Shown: positions 38,140 through 47,997, numbered from the stretch's first letter. The stretch is 64,000 nucleotides of DNA from Sphingopyxis sp. L1A2A (GCF_005502465.1 NZ_SCOT01000009.1:46860-110859); one strand, 5' to 3'. Translations and numbers: made by a program. The notes: generated from the sequence alone by a model not told the origin.

Positions 38140-39077
38140 TGCTTGTAATCGGGCAGCTTGCTGCCGCCCAGAACGGCGCCGGCGCCCTGCTGGTCGAGCT
38201 TGTCGGTCAGGCTGGACAGCGACGCCGAGGTGCGGCGCAGGTCGCGGATCAGCGCATTGGCTTCGGGGATCGTCGTTTCGCTGAAGGTCTTGAGGCCGGG
38301 GCGCGCATCGGCGATCGCGCCTTCGAGCGTGGCCATCGATTCGCTTGCCGAGCGCAGCGTCTTGCGCAGATCCTGCATCGCCGGGTCGACGTTGCGGTCG
38401 ATCGTCCCCTGCGCCGAGGCCGCGAGGTTGCCGATCTGTTCGGCGGCGACCCCGGTCTGCTGGATGGCGATCCGCGTGTCGGCGAGCGCCTTTTCGATTG
38501 CGGGGCCGTTGCGGGCGAGGATCGCGGTGCTCGCTTCGACATTGTCGAGGATCGCAGCAAAGCTCGCCTGATTGCGGTCGTCGGCCAGTTCGGCGAGGCG
38601 TTCGGTCAGCGTCGACAGCCGCTGGAGCAATTGCGGTGCGGTGTTGAGCAATTCGCCGAGGCCTCCGACGCGCGTCGGGATGACGGGTTTGCCCGCCGGC
38701 CCCTTGTCGGCGATCGCGGGCGCCCCCTTGACCGCGCCGTCGAGCGAAATCTGCGACACGCCGGTGAAACCGACGCCTTCGAGGGCCGCGGTCGTGCCTT
38801 GCAGCACGGGCACGCCCTCGTTCACCTCGATGCGGACACGGACGAACTGCGGATCGTCGGGCCACAGCGCGATTTCGCGCACCTGACCTGACGGTACGCC
38901 GGAGAATTGGACCGCTGCGCCCTTGTTCAATCCATCGACCGACTGTTTGAAAAAGATGTCATATTCGCGCTTCTGACCACCGCTGTCGTTCGCGAGCCAG
39001 ACGATGAAAAAGGCGAGCGCCGCGGTAAAGAAAAGGACGAAGGCGCCGACGAGGACGTTGTTCGAGCGAGTTTCCAT
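38136..39077 (-). CDS. mlaD: MCE-family (MlaD/LinM-like) substrate-binding protein
   Basis: A 313-residue protein with one N-terminal membrane helix (VLVGAFVLFFTAALAFFIVWL), an MCE domain (about 38-120: YDIFFKQSVDGLNKGAAVQF, GVPSGQVREI, GFTGVSQISLDG), and a long helical tail (about 140-300). It carries lipid between membranes in the periplasm for the ABC transporter encoded upstream. Its start overlaps the ATPase stop (TGATG). Confidence 0.92.
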   Translation of the reverse strand: METRSNNVLVGAFVLFFTAALAFFIVWLANDSGGQKREYDIFFKQSVDGLNKGAAVQFSGVPSGQVREIALWPDDPQFVRVRIEVNEGVPVLQGTTAALEGVGFTGVSQISLDGAVKGAPAIADKGPAGKPVIPTRVGGLGELLNTAPQLLQRLSTLTERLAELADDRNQASFAAILDNVEASTAILARNGPAIEKALADTRIAIQQTGVAAEQIGNLAASAQGTIDRNVDPAMQDLRKTLRSASESMATLEGAIADARPGLKTFSETTIPEANALIRDLRRTSASLSSLTDKLDQQGAGAVLGGSKLPDYKQ

Positions 39078-39943
39078 CAGCTTTTCCTATCCTGCCGCTC
39101 GGTGGCGATATTGCATCCTGCCGCTGCCCGGCCGCGGGGTCCGTTGAAATAATCCTGTATCCAGGGATGCTCGGTGGCAAGCAATTCCGGGATGGTGCCG
39201 ACCGCAATCACCTTCTTTTCGGCGAGCACCGCGACGCGATCACAAGTCGCATAGAGCGAGTCGAGATCGTGGGTGATGAGGAAGACGGTGAGCCCCATAG
39301 TATCGGCCAACTCGCGGATCAGTTCGTCGAATTTGGCGGCGCCGATCGGGTCGAGTCCCGCGGTCGGTTCGTCGAGAAACAGCAGCGCAGGATCGAGGGC
39401 GAGCGAGCGCGCGAGCCCGGCGCGCTTGACCATGCCGCCCGACAGCTCGGCGGGGTATTTCGGCCCGGCGTCGGGGGGCAGGCCGACCATGGCCACCTTG
39501 TACGCCGCAATTTCGTCGAGCAGTTTCTGGTCGGTGCGCGGATAATATTCACGCAGCGGCACCTGGATGTTTTCGGCGACGCTCAGCGTCGAGAACAAGG
39601 CGCCGCCCTGAAACATCACGCCCCAGCGGCGGCGCAGGTCGCGCGATTCCTCTTCGTTGGCGATGGTGTCGAGCGTCTTGCCATAGACCTCGATCTCGCC
39701 CGCCGACGGGGTCTGGAGGCCGATGATCGAGCGCATCAGCACCGACTTGCCGGTACCCGAGCCGCCGACGACCCCCATGATCTCGCCCGAGCGGACGTCG
39801 AGGTCGAGCCTGTCGTGGATCACCGCGTCGCCAAACTTGTTGACCAGCCCGCGGATCCGGATGGCATAGTCGAATTCGTCGGGGCGCACCGCGTCGGCGG
39901 CGGCAAGCTCTTCGGCGACCTGTTCGTCGATCTCGTCGCTCAT
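39077..39943 (-). CDS. mlaF: ABC transporter ATPase (MlaF/LinL-like)
   Basis: A 288-residue ATPase with Walker A GGSGTGKS, the signature LSGGM and Walker B LLFLDEPTAGLDP, plus the H-loop LITHDLD. It is of the MCE-transporter type (signature GGMVKRAGLARSLA). It energises lipid movement by the permease encoded upstream. I took ATG 39943, which overlaps the permease stop as TGATG; ATG 39952 would add three residues. Confidence 0.94.
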   Translation of the reverse strand: MSDEIDEQVAEELAAADAVRPDEFDYAIRIRGLVNKFGDAVIHDRLDLDVRSGEIMGVVGGSGTGKSVLMRSIIGLQTPSAGEIEVYGKTLDTIANEEESRDLRRRWGVMFQGGALFSTLSVAENIQVPLREYYPRTDQKLLDEIAAYKVAMVGLPPDAGPKYPAELSGGMVKRAGLARSLALDPALLFLDEPTAGLDPIGAAKFDELIRELADTMGLTVFLITHDLDSLYATCDRVAVLAEKKVIAVGTIPELLATEHPWIQDYFNGPRGRAAAGCNIATERQDRKS

Positions 39944-41049
39944 CAATTCCATCCGATCGAGGAAAAGAAGACCGCGAACATCGCGTCGAGAACGATGACC
40001 AGGAAGATCGCGGCGACGACCGCCGAGGTGGTACGCTGGCCGACTTCCTCGGCATTCTGGCGCACCTGCATGCCCTCGTAACAGCCGGTGACCCCGATCA
40101 ATATGCCGAACACCGGCGCCTTGATCAGCATTGCCCAGAAATCGGTCATCGGGATGATGTCGCGCAGCAGCTGAACATAGGTGACCGGCGGAATGTCGAG
40201 CCCGATCCAGCAGAACACCCCGCCACCGATGATCGCGCAGATGCTGGCGTAAAAGCCGAGCAGCGGCATCAGGATCGTCGCCGCGGCGACGCGCGGCAGC
40301 ACGATCGCTTCCATCGGCGAGACGCCGATCGTGCGCATCGCGTCGATTTCCTCGGTCAGCTTCATCGTGCCGATCTGGGCCGCGAACGCCGATCCCGACC
40401 GGCCCGCGACCATGATCGCGGTCATCAACAGCCCTAGTTCGCGGATCGAGGCGCGGCCGACCAGATTGACCGTGAACACTTCCAGCCCGAACTGGCGCAG
40501 CTGGACCGCGCCCTGCTGTGCAACGACGATGCCGATCAGAAAGGTCATCAGGCCGATAATCGGCAGGGCATCGACCCCGACCGATTGGAAGCGGGTGATG
40601 ATGGCATGCCAGCGCAGCCGCCGCCGGGCGCGTAACTGGGTGCCCAGCGCCATGATCATGGCGCCGAAAAAGCCGATGATGCCGAGCAGTTCGTGCCACA
40701 CCGCCATGCTGGCGACGCCGATCTGTTCGAGCATGCGGACCAGCGGCGGACGGCGGTCGCGGTGGACGCGATATTCGCTCTTGTCGCTGGCCAGCGCGTC
40801 GAGCAACCGCTGCGCTTCCGGGCTGGCGCCGACAATTTTAGCGCCATGGTCGTTGACGGTGCGGGTGACGATCCAGGCGCCGACGGTGTCGATCCGTTCG
40901 AGCGCCGACAGGTCGAGGGTCGCGATCGGGCCGAGCGCATCGAGCCGCGCCGGCAAATCGCCGAGACGCGCCAGCGTCAGCCGGCCGGTGAAGCGGATAT
41001 CGGTGCCATTGGCACCCTCGCTTTGTTCGAAATCCGCCCTGGCCACCAT
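39943..41049 (-). CDS. mlaE: ABC transporter permease with N-terminal STAS domain (MlaE/LinK-like)
   Basis: A protein of 368 residues. Residues 1-100 form a STAS-type domain (GRLTLARLGDLPARLD, ATLDLSALERIDTVGAW), the part that in E. coli is the separate MlaB protein. Residues 110-368 are the MlaE permease with about five helices (IGFFGAMIMALG, LIGIVVAQQGAVQLRQFG, MTAIMVAGRSGSAFAAQIG, IDAMRTIGVSP). The gene starts the minus-strand operon. It is 89 bases from the divergent HAD gene. Confidence 0.93.
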   Translation of the reverse strand: MVARADFEQSEGANGTDIRFTGRLTLARLGDLPARLDALGPIATLDLSALERIDTVGAWIVTRTVNDHGAKIVGASPEAQRLLDALASDKSEYRVHRDRRPPLVRMLEQIGVASMAVWHELLGIIGFFGAMIMALGTQLRARRRLRWHAIITRFQSVGVDALPIIGLMTFLIGIVVAQQGAVQLRQFGLEVFTVNLVGRASIRELGLLMTAIMVAGRSGSAFAAQIGTMKLTEEIDAMRTIGVSPMEAIVLPRVAAATILMPLLGFYASICAIIGGGVFCWIGLDIPPVTYVQLLRDIIPMTDFWAMLIKAPVFGILIGVTGCYEGMQVRQNAEEVGQRTTSAVVAAIFLVIVLDAMFAVFFSSIGWN

Positions 41050-41138
41050 CGTGCGGAGGACATTGTATTATTTGCCCGATCACGGCAAGCGAATCCCGCC
41101 CCCTTGGCCGCCGCGCGGCAGCGTTCTATGACGGGCGA

Positions 41139-41858
41139 ATGGAAACGCCGCCGATCGCCCCGCCCACCGATTACGCACACCGCGTGGCGATGTACGATAT
41201 GGACCGGACGATAACCCGATCAGGGACTTACAGCGGGTTCTTGATGCATGTTGCGCGGCGGCGGCAGCAATGGCGGCTGCTGTTGTTGCCGCTGGTGGGT
41301 CTGGCGAGCCTGGCCTATGCGCTGCGCCTGATCGACCGGTCGCGGCTGAAGGCGATCAACCTGCGGCTGCTGGTCGGACAGCGTTTCGCGCGCGCCGAGA
41401 TCGCCCCGCTCGCCGAAAGCTATGCCGACAAGGTGGTGGCGCGCGGGCTGCACCCCGCCGCGCTGGAACAGATCGCCGCCGATCGCGAAGCGGGATACCG
41501 CCTGTTGCTGGCGACGGCGTCGTTCCATCTTTACGTCGATTCGATCGCCAAGCGGCTGGGCATGGACGATGTGCTGGCGACCCGGCTCGACGAGCCCGAC
41601 GGCACCGATCATATCCATGCGCGATTGTCGGGCGACAATTGTTATGGCGACGCCAAATTCGCGCGGATCGACGGCTGGATGGCCGCCAACGCGATCACCC
41701 GCGATGCCGCGCATATTCGCGCTTATTCGGACCATGTGTCCGATCACCCGATGCTGCGCTTTGCCGACGAGGCGGTCGCGACGACGCCGTCGCGCGGACT
41801 CAAACGGCTGGCGCCGCAGATGGGCTGGTCGGTGGTCGATTGGCGCCGCCGGAAATAG
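41139..41858 (+). CDS. HAD-IB family phosphatase (SerB-like)
   Basis: A 239-residue haloacid-dehalogenase phosphatase. Motif I is YDMDRTITR with Asp20 and Asp22; motif II is LLATASF; the late Asp motif is YSDHVSDHPML. A hydrophobic stretch at about 45-65 (LLLLPLVGLASLAYAL) sits in the cap region and is common in this branch. The substrate may be phosphoserine or a lipid phosphate; sequence does not decide. It is divergent from the lipid transporter, which makes a lipid-related role possible but unproven. Confidence 0.85.
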   Translation: METPPIAPPTDYAHRVAMYDMDRTITRSGTYSGFLMHVARRRQQWRLLLLPLVGLASLAYALRLIDRSRLKAINLRLLVGQRFARAEIAPLAESYADKVVARGLHPAALEQIAADREAGYRLLLATASFHLYVDSIAKRLGMDDVLATRLDEPDGTDHIHARLSGDNCYGDAKFARIDGWMAANAITRDAAHIRAYSDHVSDHPMLRFADEAVATTPSRGLKRLAPQMGWSVVDWRRRK

Positions 41859-41871
41859 GCTTTCAGAACCC

Positions 41872-41954
41872 CGTCATTGCGAGCGAAGCGAAGCAATCCA
41901 GGGCGGTTTACGCCACCTCTGGATTGCCGCGTCGCTTCGCTCCTCGCAATGACG
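41872..41954. repeat. Palindromic repeat, family D
   Basis: CGTCATTGCGAGCGAAGCGA and its complement at the far end (CTCGCAATGACG), with CAATCCAG/CTGGATTG inner arms. It fills the gap between two convergent genes. Two related copies are at 61850-61938 and 63382-63457. Confidence 0.9.
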
Positions 41955-41956
41955 GA

Positions 41957-43282
41957 TTAAACCGCGTCCAAGGCCTGCGCGAAATCGGCGATCAGGTCGT
42001 CGGCGTCCTCGATGCCGATCGAGATGCGGACCAGATTGTCGGTGATCCCCATCAACGTCTTGCGCGCGTCGGGCACCGACAAATGGGTCATCGCGGCGGG
42101 ATGGCTGGCCAGCGTTTCGGTGCCGCCCAGGCTGACCGCGAGCTTGGCGATCTTCAGCGCGTCGAGAAAGCGGAAACTCTCGGCCTCGCCGCCCTTGATG
42201 AACAGCGAAAAGGTCGATCCGGCGCCGGTGCAGTGGCGGTCGAAGATGTCCTTCTGCGATCCTTCGGGCAGGAAACCGAGGTAACCCAGCCCATCGACCT
42301 TGGGATGATCGCGCAGCCAGGCGCAGACCTTTTCGGCATTTTCGCCGGCGCGGCTCATCCGCAGCTCGACGGTTTCCATCGAGCGCAGCAGCATCCACGC
42401 GGTGTGCGGGTCGCAGATCGTGCCGATCGTGTTGCGCATCATGCGGATAGGGCCGAGCCAATGTTTCGCGCCCAGCACCCCGCCCGCGACCAGATCGCTG
42501 TGGCCGCCGGCATATTTGGTCAGGCTGTAGAGGACGATGTCGGCGCCATGCGCCAGCGGCTTGGACCACAGCGGGCCAAGGAAGGTGTTGTCGATCGCGA
42601 TCGGCGGCCGCGCGCCTTCGGCAAAAGCCGCGTCGGTCGCGGCGCGCATCGCCTGAACATCGACCAGCGCATTGGTCGGGTTGGCCGGGCTTTCCAGATA
42701 GACCATCGCGACCTTGCCGCCCTGATCGTCGGCCATCTGTTTGGCGCGGACGAGGATCGCGTCCATCTCTTCGCGTGAGGCTTCGGCAGGGAAATCGACG
42801 TAGGTCGCGCCGAAGCGCGACAGGATGCGCGCGATCAGCGTTTCGGTCGCGGCGTAGAGCGGGCCCGAATGGACGATGACGTCGTTCATGCTGACATGCG
42901 CGAGCAGCAGGGTGGCGATCGCCGACATGCCCGACGAGAACACCAGCGCGTCCTCGGCCTTTTCCCACACGCCGAGACGTGCTTCGAGGATTTCCTGGTT
43001 GGGGCCGTTGAAACGTGAATAGACGAGGCCGTCGGCGCCGCCGGGGCGTTTGCCGGTGATCCCCTCGAAATGATGCTTGCCCGCCGCCGCGCTTTCAAAC
43101 GCGAAGGTCGAGGTCAGGAAGATCGGCGGCTTGAGCGATCCTTCGGACAGCATCGGGTCATAGCCATAGCCCATCATCAGCGTTGCCGGTGACAGTTCGC
43201 GCCCACCGATTTCGGTGACGTCCTGCTTCGGCTTGCGGCGCGGGGTGGTGCCGGTGAGGTCGCTGTTGTCGATCGGGGGCAT
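41957..43282 (-). CDS. PLP-dependent trans-sulfuration enzyme (cystathionine gamma-synthase/methionine gamma-lyase family)
   Basis: A 441-residue enzyme of the Cys/Met-metabolism PLP family. The PLP lysine is Lys256 in YSLTKYAGGH; other family segments are YSRFNGPNQEILEARLGVWEKAEDALVFSSGMSAI (in parts), YLESPANPTN and IAIDNTFLGP. The N-terminal extension (residues 1-30) and SRFNGPN in place of YTRxxNPT mark a distinct subgroup often annotated as cystathionine gamma-synthase family. The reaction (synthase, lyase or sulfhydrylase) cannot be settled from sequence. Confidence 0.88.
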   Translation of the reverse strand: MPPIDNSDLTGTTPRRKPKQDVTEIGGRELSPATLMMGYGYDPMLSEGSLKPPIFLTSTFAFESAAAGKHHFEGITGKRPGGADGLVYSRFNGPNQEILEARLGVWEKAEDALVFSSGMSAIATLLLAHVSMNDVIVHSGPLYAATETLIARILSRFGATYVDFPAEASREEMDAILVRAKQMADDQGGKVAMVYLESPANPTNALVDVQAMRAATDAAFAEGARPPIAIDNTFLGPLWSKPLAHGADIVLYSLTKYAGGHSDLVAGGVLGAKHWLGPIRMMRNTIGTICDPHTAWMLLRSMETVELRMSRAGENAEKVCAWLRDHPKVDGLGYLGFLPEGSQKDIFDRHCTGAGSTFSLFIKGGEAESFRFLDALKIAKLAVSLGGTETLASHPAAMTHLSVPDARKTLMGITDNLVRISIGIEDADDLIADFAQALDAV

Positions 43283-43341
43283 ATAGTTTTCCTTGGGGTC
43301 AGATTAGTTTCGATTGCAACTAGCGCCCTTTGGTCCGCGCG

Positions 43342-44748
43342 TCACCCCAGCATCGCAACGGTCCAGATGACCCCGATCAACAGCGGCACCCCGATGATGT
43401 CGAGCGCCAGCCCCGCCTTTAACATACGCGGCAGCGCGATATGGTCGGTCGCCCAGGCGAGCGCGTTGGGACCGGTCCCCGACGGCAGCATGAAGCCCCA
43501 GCTCGCCGCCATCGCGACGGGCAGCGCGAGCAGGACCGGGTCGACCCCGGTCGCGGCGATCAGCGCCGCGAGCACCGGCATGATGCCGCTGGCGGTCGCG
43601 ACATTGCTGGCGAATTCGGTGATCAATATGGTGAGTGCGACGATGATCGCGGCGAGCGCGATCGTCGGGATGCTGCCGAGCGGGGCAAGGACGGCGCCCA
43701 GCCATGCGGCCAGCCCGCTGGCGGTGATCGCCGCGGCGAGCGCGAGGCCGCCGCCGAACATCATGATGACGCCCCATGGCGCGCGGTCGGCCTCTTTCCA
43801 GACGAGCAGCGGGCGGCCGGTTCCGTCGGGCAGGACGAACAATAGCAGGCTGCCCGCCACCGCGATGGTGCCGTCGGTCAGCGCGCCCTTGGGCAAGAAG
43901 GGTTCGAGCCAGGGCTGCGCGATCCAGGCGATCAGGACGAGCAGAAACACGGGAACGACGCGGCGTTCGGCGGTCGACCAGATCGCCTGTTTGCCCAGCG
44001 CCGACGCCGCCGCGACGCCGTCGAAGGGATGCGCGGCAAGGCGCTGAACCCGCGTGACGATGATCATCGCGGCGGGGGTGCCGAGCAGGACGACGGGGAC
44101 GCCGTAAATTGCCCAATCGAGAAACGAGATGCGTAGGCCCAGCGCCTTTTCGATCAGCCCCGCGGCGATCGCGTTGGTCGGGCTGCCGACCAGCGTGCCG
44201 AGCCCGCCGATCGACGCGGCAAAGGCGATCCCCATCATCACCGCGCCGGCAAAGCCCTCGGTCTCGCCCTCGCGCACCCCGCCGGCGCGGACGACGGCGA
44301 GCGCGATCGGGATCATGATCAGCGCGGTCGAGGTGTTGGAAATGAACATGCTGAGCAGCGCGGTCGCGGCCATGAAGGCGAACAGCAGCCCGGTGGCGGT
44401 CGGCGCGGCGCGCTTGAGCAAGGCGAGTGCTAGGCGGCGGTGCAGCCCGACGCGTTCGATCGCGAGCGCCAGAAAGGCGCCGCCGAGGATCAGGAACAGG
44501 ATCGGCGAATAATATTCCTTGGCGATGGCATTGGCGTCCATCACGCCAAAGGCGGGGACGAGCAGGAAAGGGAGCAGCGCCGTGACGGTCAGCGGCAGCG
44601 CCTCGGTCATCCACCAGACCGCCATCAGCACGGTCATCGCCGCGACGTGCCAGGCGGTGGTTTCCATGCCCGCGGGGGCGGGCAGCGCGAGCATGACGAT
44701 GAAGGTCAGCAAGCCGCCGACCAATCCAAACAGGCGCGTGCGTGTCAT
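43342..44748 (-). CDS. DASS/SLC13 family anion transporter
   Basis: A 468-residue inner-membrane protein with about 12 hydrophobic segments. The two signature regions are visible: SPILFLILGGAFLALAIERVGLHRRLA with FISNTSTALIMIPIAL (SNT motif) in the first half, and TEFASNVATASGIMPVLAAL (SNV) and LPVAMAASWGFMLPSGTGPNAL in the second. These motifs bind sodium and the carboxylate of dicarboxylates or other anions. The substrate is not predictable. It stands alone between the PLP enzyme and pgeF. Confidence 0.9.
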   Translation of the reverse strand: MTRTRLFGLVGGLLTFIVMLALPAPAGMETTAWHVAAMTVLMAVWWMTEALPLTVTALLPFLLVPAFGVMDANAIAKEYYSPILFLILGGAFLALAIERVGLHRRLALALLKRAAPTATGLLFAFMAATALLSMFISNTSTALIMIPIALAVVRAGGVREGETEGFAGAVMMGIAFAASIGGLGTLVGSPTNAIAAGLIEKALGLRISFLDWAIYGVPVVLLGTPAAMIIVTRVQRLAAHPFDGVAAASALGKQAIWSTAERRVVPVFLLVLIAWIAQPWLEPFLPKGALTDGTIAVAGSLLLFVLPDGTGRPLLVWKEADRAPWGVIMMFGGGLALAAAITASGLAAWLGAVLAPLGSIPTIALAAIIVALTILITEFASNVATASGIMPVLAALIAATGVDPVLLALPVAMAASWGFMLPSGTGPNALAWATDHIALPRMLKAGLALDIIGVPLLIGVIWTVAMLG

Positions 44749-44764
44749 CCGTCCCCCATTGGTG

Positions 44765-45526
44765 TCAGTTCAGGCCGATCACCGACAATTGGCGGCCATA
44801 GGTATTTTCCCCTTTATGGCATGCGCGGCGATAGCTGAAATAATCCTCCGCCTCGACATAGGTGTCCTGCCCGCCGATGGCAATTCGGGTCACCCCCGCC
44901 GCAGCGAGGCGGGCTGCGACATAGGCGGCGATGTCGAACATCGCATGACCGGGTTTGCCCGCGGAAAAGAAGCGTTCGTTGGCGGGATCGTCAGTAGTGA
45001 AGCGCTGCACAAATCCGTCGTCGACCTCATAGGAAGCGCGCGCAATGCACGGGCCGATCGCGGCGGCAATGTTGGCGCGGTGCGCGCCAAGGCTTTCCAT
45101 CGCGGCGAGCGTGGCGTCGGTGACCCCGGCCAGCGCGCCTTTCCACCCGGCGTGGGCCGCGCCGACGACCCCTGCGTCGCGGTCCGCAAACAGCACCGGG
45201 ACGCAGTCGGCGGTCAGTATACCGAGCAATATGCCGCGGGTGCGGGTGGCGAGCGCGTCGGCATCCGGCCGCGCGGCAAGGTCGGTCGCGTCATCGACGA
45301 TAAGGCAGCGGTTGCCATGAACCTGATAAACGCCGGTGAGCGCCCCGCCGGGGAGCACGGCATCAGCGACGCGGCGCCGGTTCTCGGCGATCAGCGCCGG
45401 GTCGTCGCCCGAGCCGAGGCCGCAGTTAAGTGAGGCCAGTTCGCCGCTCGATACGCCGCCGCGGCGGCCGAAGAAGCCGTGCGCGATGTCGCCCAGCGGT
45501 TCTGCGGTGACGAACGGCGCGGTCAT
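44765..45526 (-). CDS. pgeF: Peptidoglycan editing factor PgeF (YfiH, laccase-domain)
   Basis: A 253-residue protein with the multicopper-oxidase-like fold of YfiH. The metal site is seen as QVHGNRC, LTADCVPVLFAD and HAGWKG, with IGPCI later. In E. coli PgeF removes wrongly incorporated L-Ser from peptidoglycan precursors; other members are called polyphenol oxidases. It is the last of four overlapping or abutting minus-strand genes starting at lgt, all with cell-envelope or assembly roles. Confidence 0.92.
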   Translation of the reverse strand: MTAPFVTAEPLGDIAHGFFGRRGGVSSGELASLNCGLGSGDDPALIAENRRRVADAVLPGGALTGVYQVHGNRCLIVDDATDLAARPDADALATRTRGILLGILTADCVPVLFADRDAGVVGAAHAGWKGALAGVTDATLAAMESLGAHRANIAAAIGPCIARASYEVDDGFVQRFTTDDPANERFFSAGKPGHAMFDIAAYVAARLAAAGVTRIAIGGQDTYVEAEDYFSYRRACHKGENTYGRQLSVIGLN

Positions 45527-46041
45527 AGATCGAGCCTGAAAAAACGATCTTCGTCGACATGATTGCCGACGCGAAATTCGTTACGGCCGACGTCGTAAAA
45601 ACCATAGCGCCGGTAAAAGGCCTGGGCGCGGTCATTTTCGGTGAACACGGTGAGGTAGAGGATCGACGCGCGCGCGCGCGCCCAGGCGATGCCCCATTCC
45701 ATCAGCGCCACCGCGACGCCCGTTCCCTTTGCCGCATCGGCAACATAGAGCTGGTGCAACTCGACGGCATCGCCGGTCGGCTGCTCAGTGGGAAGGTCGA
45801 AATCGACCGGCCCCATCTTGATATAGCCGAGGATGGCCGCCGCCTCGTCGCGGACCAGCGCGATGGCGTAGCCGGGGTCGGCGAGCTGCGCGCGCACCCG
45901 TGCGGGCGGGTTCCAGTCGGCGAGGAAGGTTGCAAGGTCGGCTGGGTCATAGATATGGCCGAAGGTGTGGGTGAAGGATCCGTTGGCAAAGGCGGCGATC
46001 GCCTCGGCGTCACCGGGCGTTGCCAATTGTATCGCGGTCAT
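45523..46041 (-). CDS. GNAT family N-acetyltransferase
   Basis: A 172-residue GNAT protein. The acetyl-CoA region is seen as AAILGYIKMG, ELHQLYVADAAKGTGVAVALME (pyrophosphate-binding loop, somewhat unusual Gly pattern) and TENDRAQAFYRRYGF. The substrate is unknown; similar proteins acetylate small molecules or protein N-termini. It overlaps both pgeF and the methyltransferase gene by four bases (ATGA), so the three are translated as one coupled unit. Confidence 0.88.
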   Translation of the reverse strand: MTAIQLATPGDAEAIAAFANGSFTHTFGHIYDPADLATFLADWNPPARVRAQLADPGYAIALVRDEAAAILGYIKMGPVDFDLPTEQPTGDAVELHQLYVADAAKGTGVAVALMEWGIAWARARASILYLTVFTENDRAQAFYRRYGFYDVGRNEFRVGNHVDEDRFFRLDL

Positions 46042-47102
46042 GCGGCGCCTCCTGTGAAGCCGGTGGGGTGGGGCCAGCCCGGTGCGGTGATGGCCATCAC
46101 CTTGAACAATTCACCCATCGCATCGGCGGCGACAAGCCGGTCGCGCTGGCCCTGCAATTCGGCGGCGCGGGTCGGCGCGGCGGTGGCCAGCGATTGCAGC
46201 CGCGCATCGATGCCCAGCCGTTGCAGCCAGTCGCCCTGGATGGCAACAGCAGTGACCGCCGCCCCGGCGGGCCGCGCCGCGTCGGCGAGCGCGGTGAAAT
46301 CGACGTGGGTGGTAAGGTCAACCTCGCCCGGATCGGCAAAGGGGTCGGCAAAGCGGTGCGCCTTGACCGCTTGCAGCGTGTCGCCGACCACGGGACCGGC
46401 ATGACCATAGTCGATCACCAACATTGCCCCGCCCAGCCGCGCAAGACGAAAAGCGCAGCCCTGCATGATCGCTGCCGCCGCCGGGGCGGTTTCGACGATG
46501 CTTCCCACGGCGGCGGTGCGGAGCGCCGCGGGGACGATGTCATCGGCGGGCGTTTTCCCCGGCATGGCGGCGAGCTTGTCGCCCCGCCGTTCGACCATAT
46601 GCTCGCGCCACCCGTCTGCGGTGCGGATATATTGGTGGATCGGCAGGGCATCGAAAAACTCGTTGGCGACGATGATCAGCGGCGCGTCGTCGGGGAGGGT
46701 ATCGACGTCGTCGTGATGCGCGGCCGTGGGCAGGCGGGTGCGCTGTGCCGCGCGCAGCGTGGGGCTCGTCTCGACCAGATGGATGCCGATCGGCGTGCAG
46801 CCGAAGCGCGCCATGGTGCGCAAGGCATCGGCGGCGAGGGTGCCGCGTCCGGGGCCAAGCTCGACATAGCGGAACGCCGGATTGCCCGCGCGCGCGCACA
46901 GGTCGGCGATCCAGATGCCGATCATCTCGCCGAACATCTGGCTGATTTCGGGCGCGGTGGTGAAATCACCCGCGGCGCCGAGCGGGTCGCGCGTCGCATA
47001 ATAATGGCTGTTCGCCGCGGCCATGAAATCGGCGACCGTCGTCGCCCGCGCCGCGGCGATGTCGCCGATCAACTGGGCAGGCGTCGGCGGTCCGTCACGC
47101 AA
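46038..47102 (-). CDS. SAM-dependent methyltransferase, MidA/NDUFAF7 family
   Basis: A protein of 354 residues from the COG1565 family. The N-terminus has [29 protein letters not shown], and the SAM site is [31 protein letters not shown] follows. The eukaryotic relative NDUFAF7 methylates an arginine of a complex I subunit during assembly, and a similar role is likely here. It overlaps lgt by 8 bases. Confidence 0.92.
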   Translation of the reverse strand: MRDGPPTPAQLIGDIAAARATTVADFMAAANSHYYATRDPLGAAGDFTTAPEISQMFGEMIGIWIADLCARAGNPAFRYVELGPGRGTLAADALRTMARFGCTPIGIHLVETSPTLRAAQRTRLPTAAHHDDVDTLPDDAPLIIVANEFFDALPIHQYIRTADGWREHMVERRGDKLAAMPGKTPADDIVPAALRTAAVGSIVETAPAAAAIMQGCAFRLARLGGAMLVIDYGHAGPVVGDTLQAVKAHRFADPFADPGEVDLTTHVDFTALADAARPAGAAVTAVAIQGDWLQRLGIDARLQSLATAAPTRAAELQGQRDRLVAADAMGELFKVMAITAPGWPHPTGFTGGAA

Positions 47103-47970
47103 CGCTGTCGGGTCCGGCGACCGGCTCGATCCGCTGGCGGCGGCCTTTGGCGGTCGCGACGAGCCAGAAACCGATCAGCAGCATCGGAATGGTCAGCGTC
47201 TGCCCCATCGTCAGCCCCCACGACAATGTACCCAGCTGCACATCGGGTTCGCGCACAAATTCGACAGCGAAACGGCTGAGGCCATAGATGATCGCCGCCA
47301 TGCCGAACAGGAATCCGGGTTTATAACGCGCATCGGTCCGCCAGAAGAGGAAGGTCAGGACCGCCATCATCAGCAGTCCTTCGAGACCGGCTTCGTAAAG
47401 CTGGCTCGGGTGGCGCGCTTCCATCGATCCACTGTCGGGAAAGATGATCCCCCAAGGCACCTTGGTTTCGCGGCCCCACAGCTCACCGTTGACGAAATTG
47501 GCCATGCGGCCAAAAAACAGGCCGAACGGGATGACGCAGGCGACATAATCGCAAAAGCGCAGGAAGCTGAGCTTCTCCTTGCGCGTCACATACCAGATCG
47601 CGATCAGCACGCCGATGACGCCGCCATGCAGCGACATGCCGCCGTCCCACAGGCGAAAGACACCGAGCGGTTCCTTGATATATTCGCCCAGATTATAGAA
47701 CAGCACATAGCCGAGCCGCCCGCCGATGATGATCCCGAGCATCGCGTAAAAAATCATGTCGTCGGCATGGCGCCGCGCCATCGGCGCGCCCGGCTGCGCA
47801 ATCAGCTTGAGCAGATACCAATAGCCGACAAAGATGCCGGCGAGATAGGCGAGCGCGTACCAACGGATCGGCAGGCCGAAAATGCTGAACGCAATCTCGC
47901 TGTTTTCTCCCATCAGGTCATGGAAGTTCACATATTGCGTTGCTTCGGCTAGGGTTGCAAAAAGAAACAT
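47095..47970 (-). CDS. lgt: Prolipoprotein diacylglyceryl transferase
   Basis: A protein of 291 residues from ATG 47970. It transfers diacylglycerol from phosphatidylglycerol to the lipobox cysteine of lipoproteins. It has seven membrane helices and the family motifs [38 protein letters not shown] and [10 protein letters not shown]. An earlier ATG at 48054 would put the start inside the divergent ligase gene and adds a non-coding-looking segment, so I prefer 47970, though ATG 47913 is also possible. It begins the minus-strand set lgt-midA-GNAT-pgeF. Confidence 0.95.
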   Translation of the reverse strand: MFLFATLAEATQYVNFHDLMGENSEIAFSIFGLPIRWYALAYLAGIFVGYWYLLKLIAQPGAPMARRHADDMIFYAMLGIIIGGRLGYVLFYNLGEYIKEPLGVFRLWDGGMSLHGGVIGVLIAIWYVTRKEKLSFLRFCDYVACVIPFGLFFGRMANFVNGELWGRETKVPWGIIFPDSGSMEARHPSQLYEAGLEGLLMMAVLTFLFWRTDARYKPGFLFGMAAIIYGLSRFAVEFVREPDVQLGTLSWGLTMGQTLTIPMLLIGFWLVATAKGRRQRIEPVAGPDSVA

Positions 47971-47997
47971 AAAGTCGCGCGGTCCTTCCCCAGGAGA

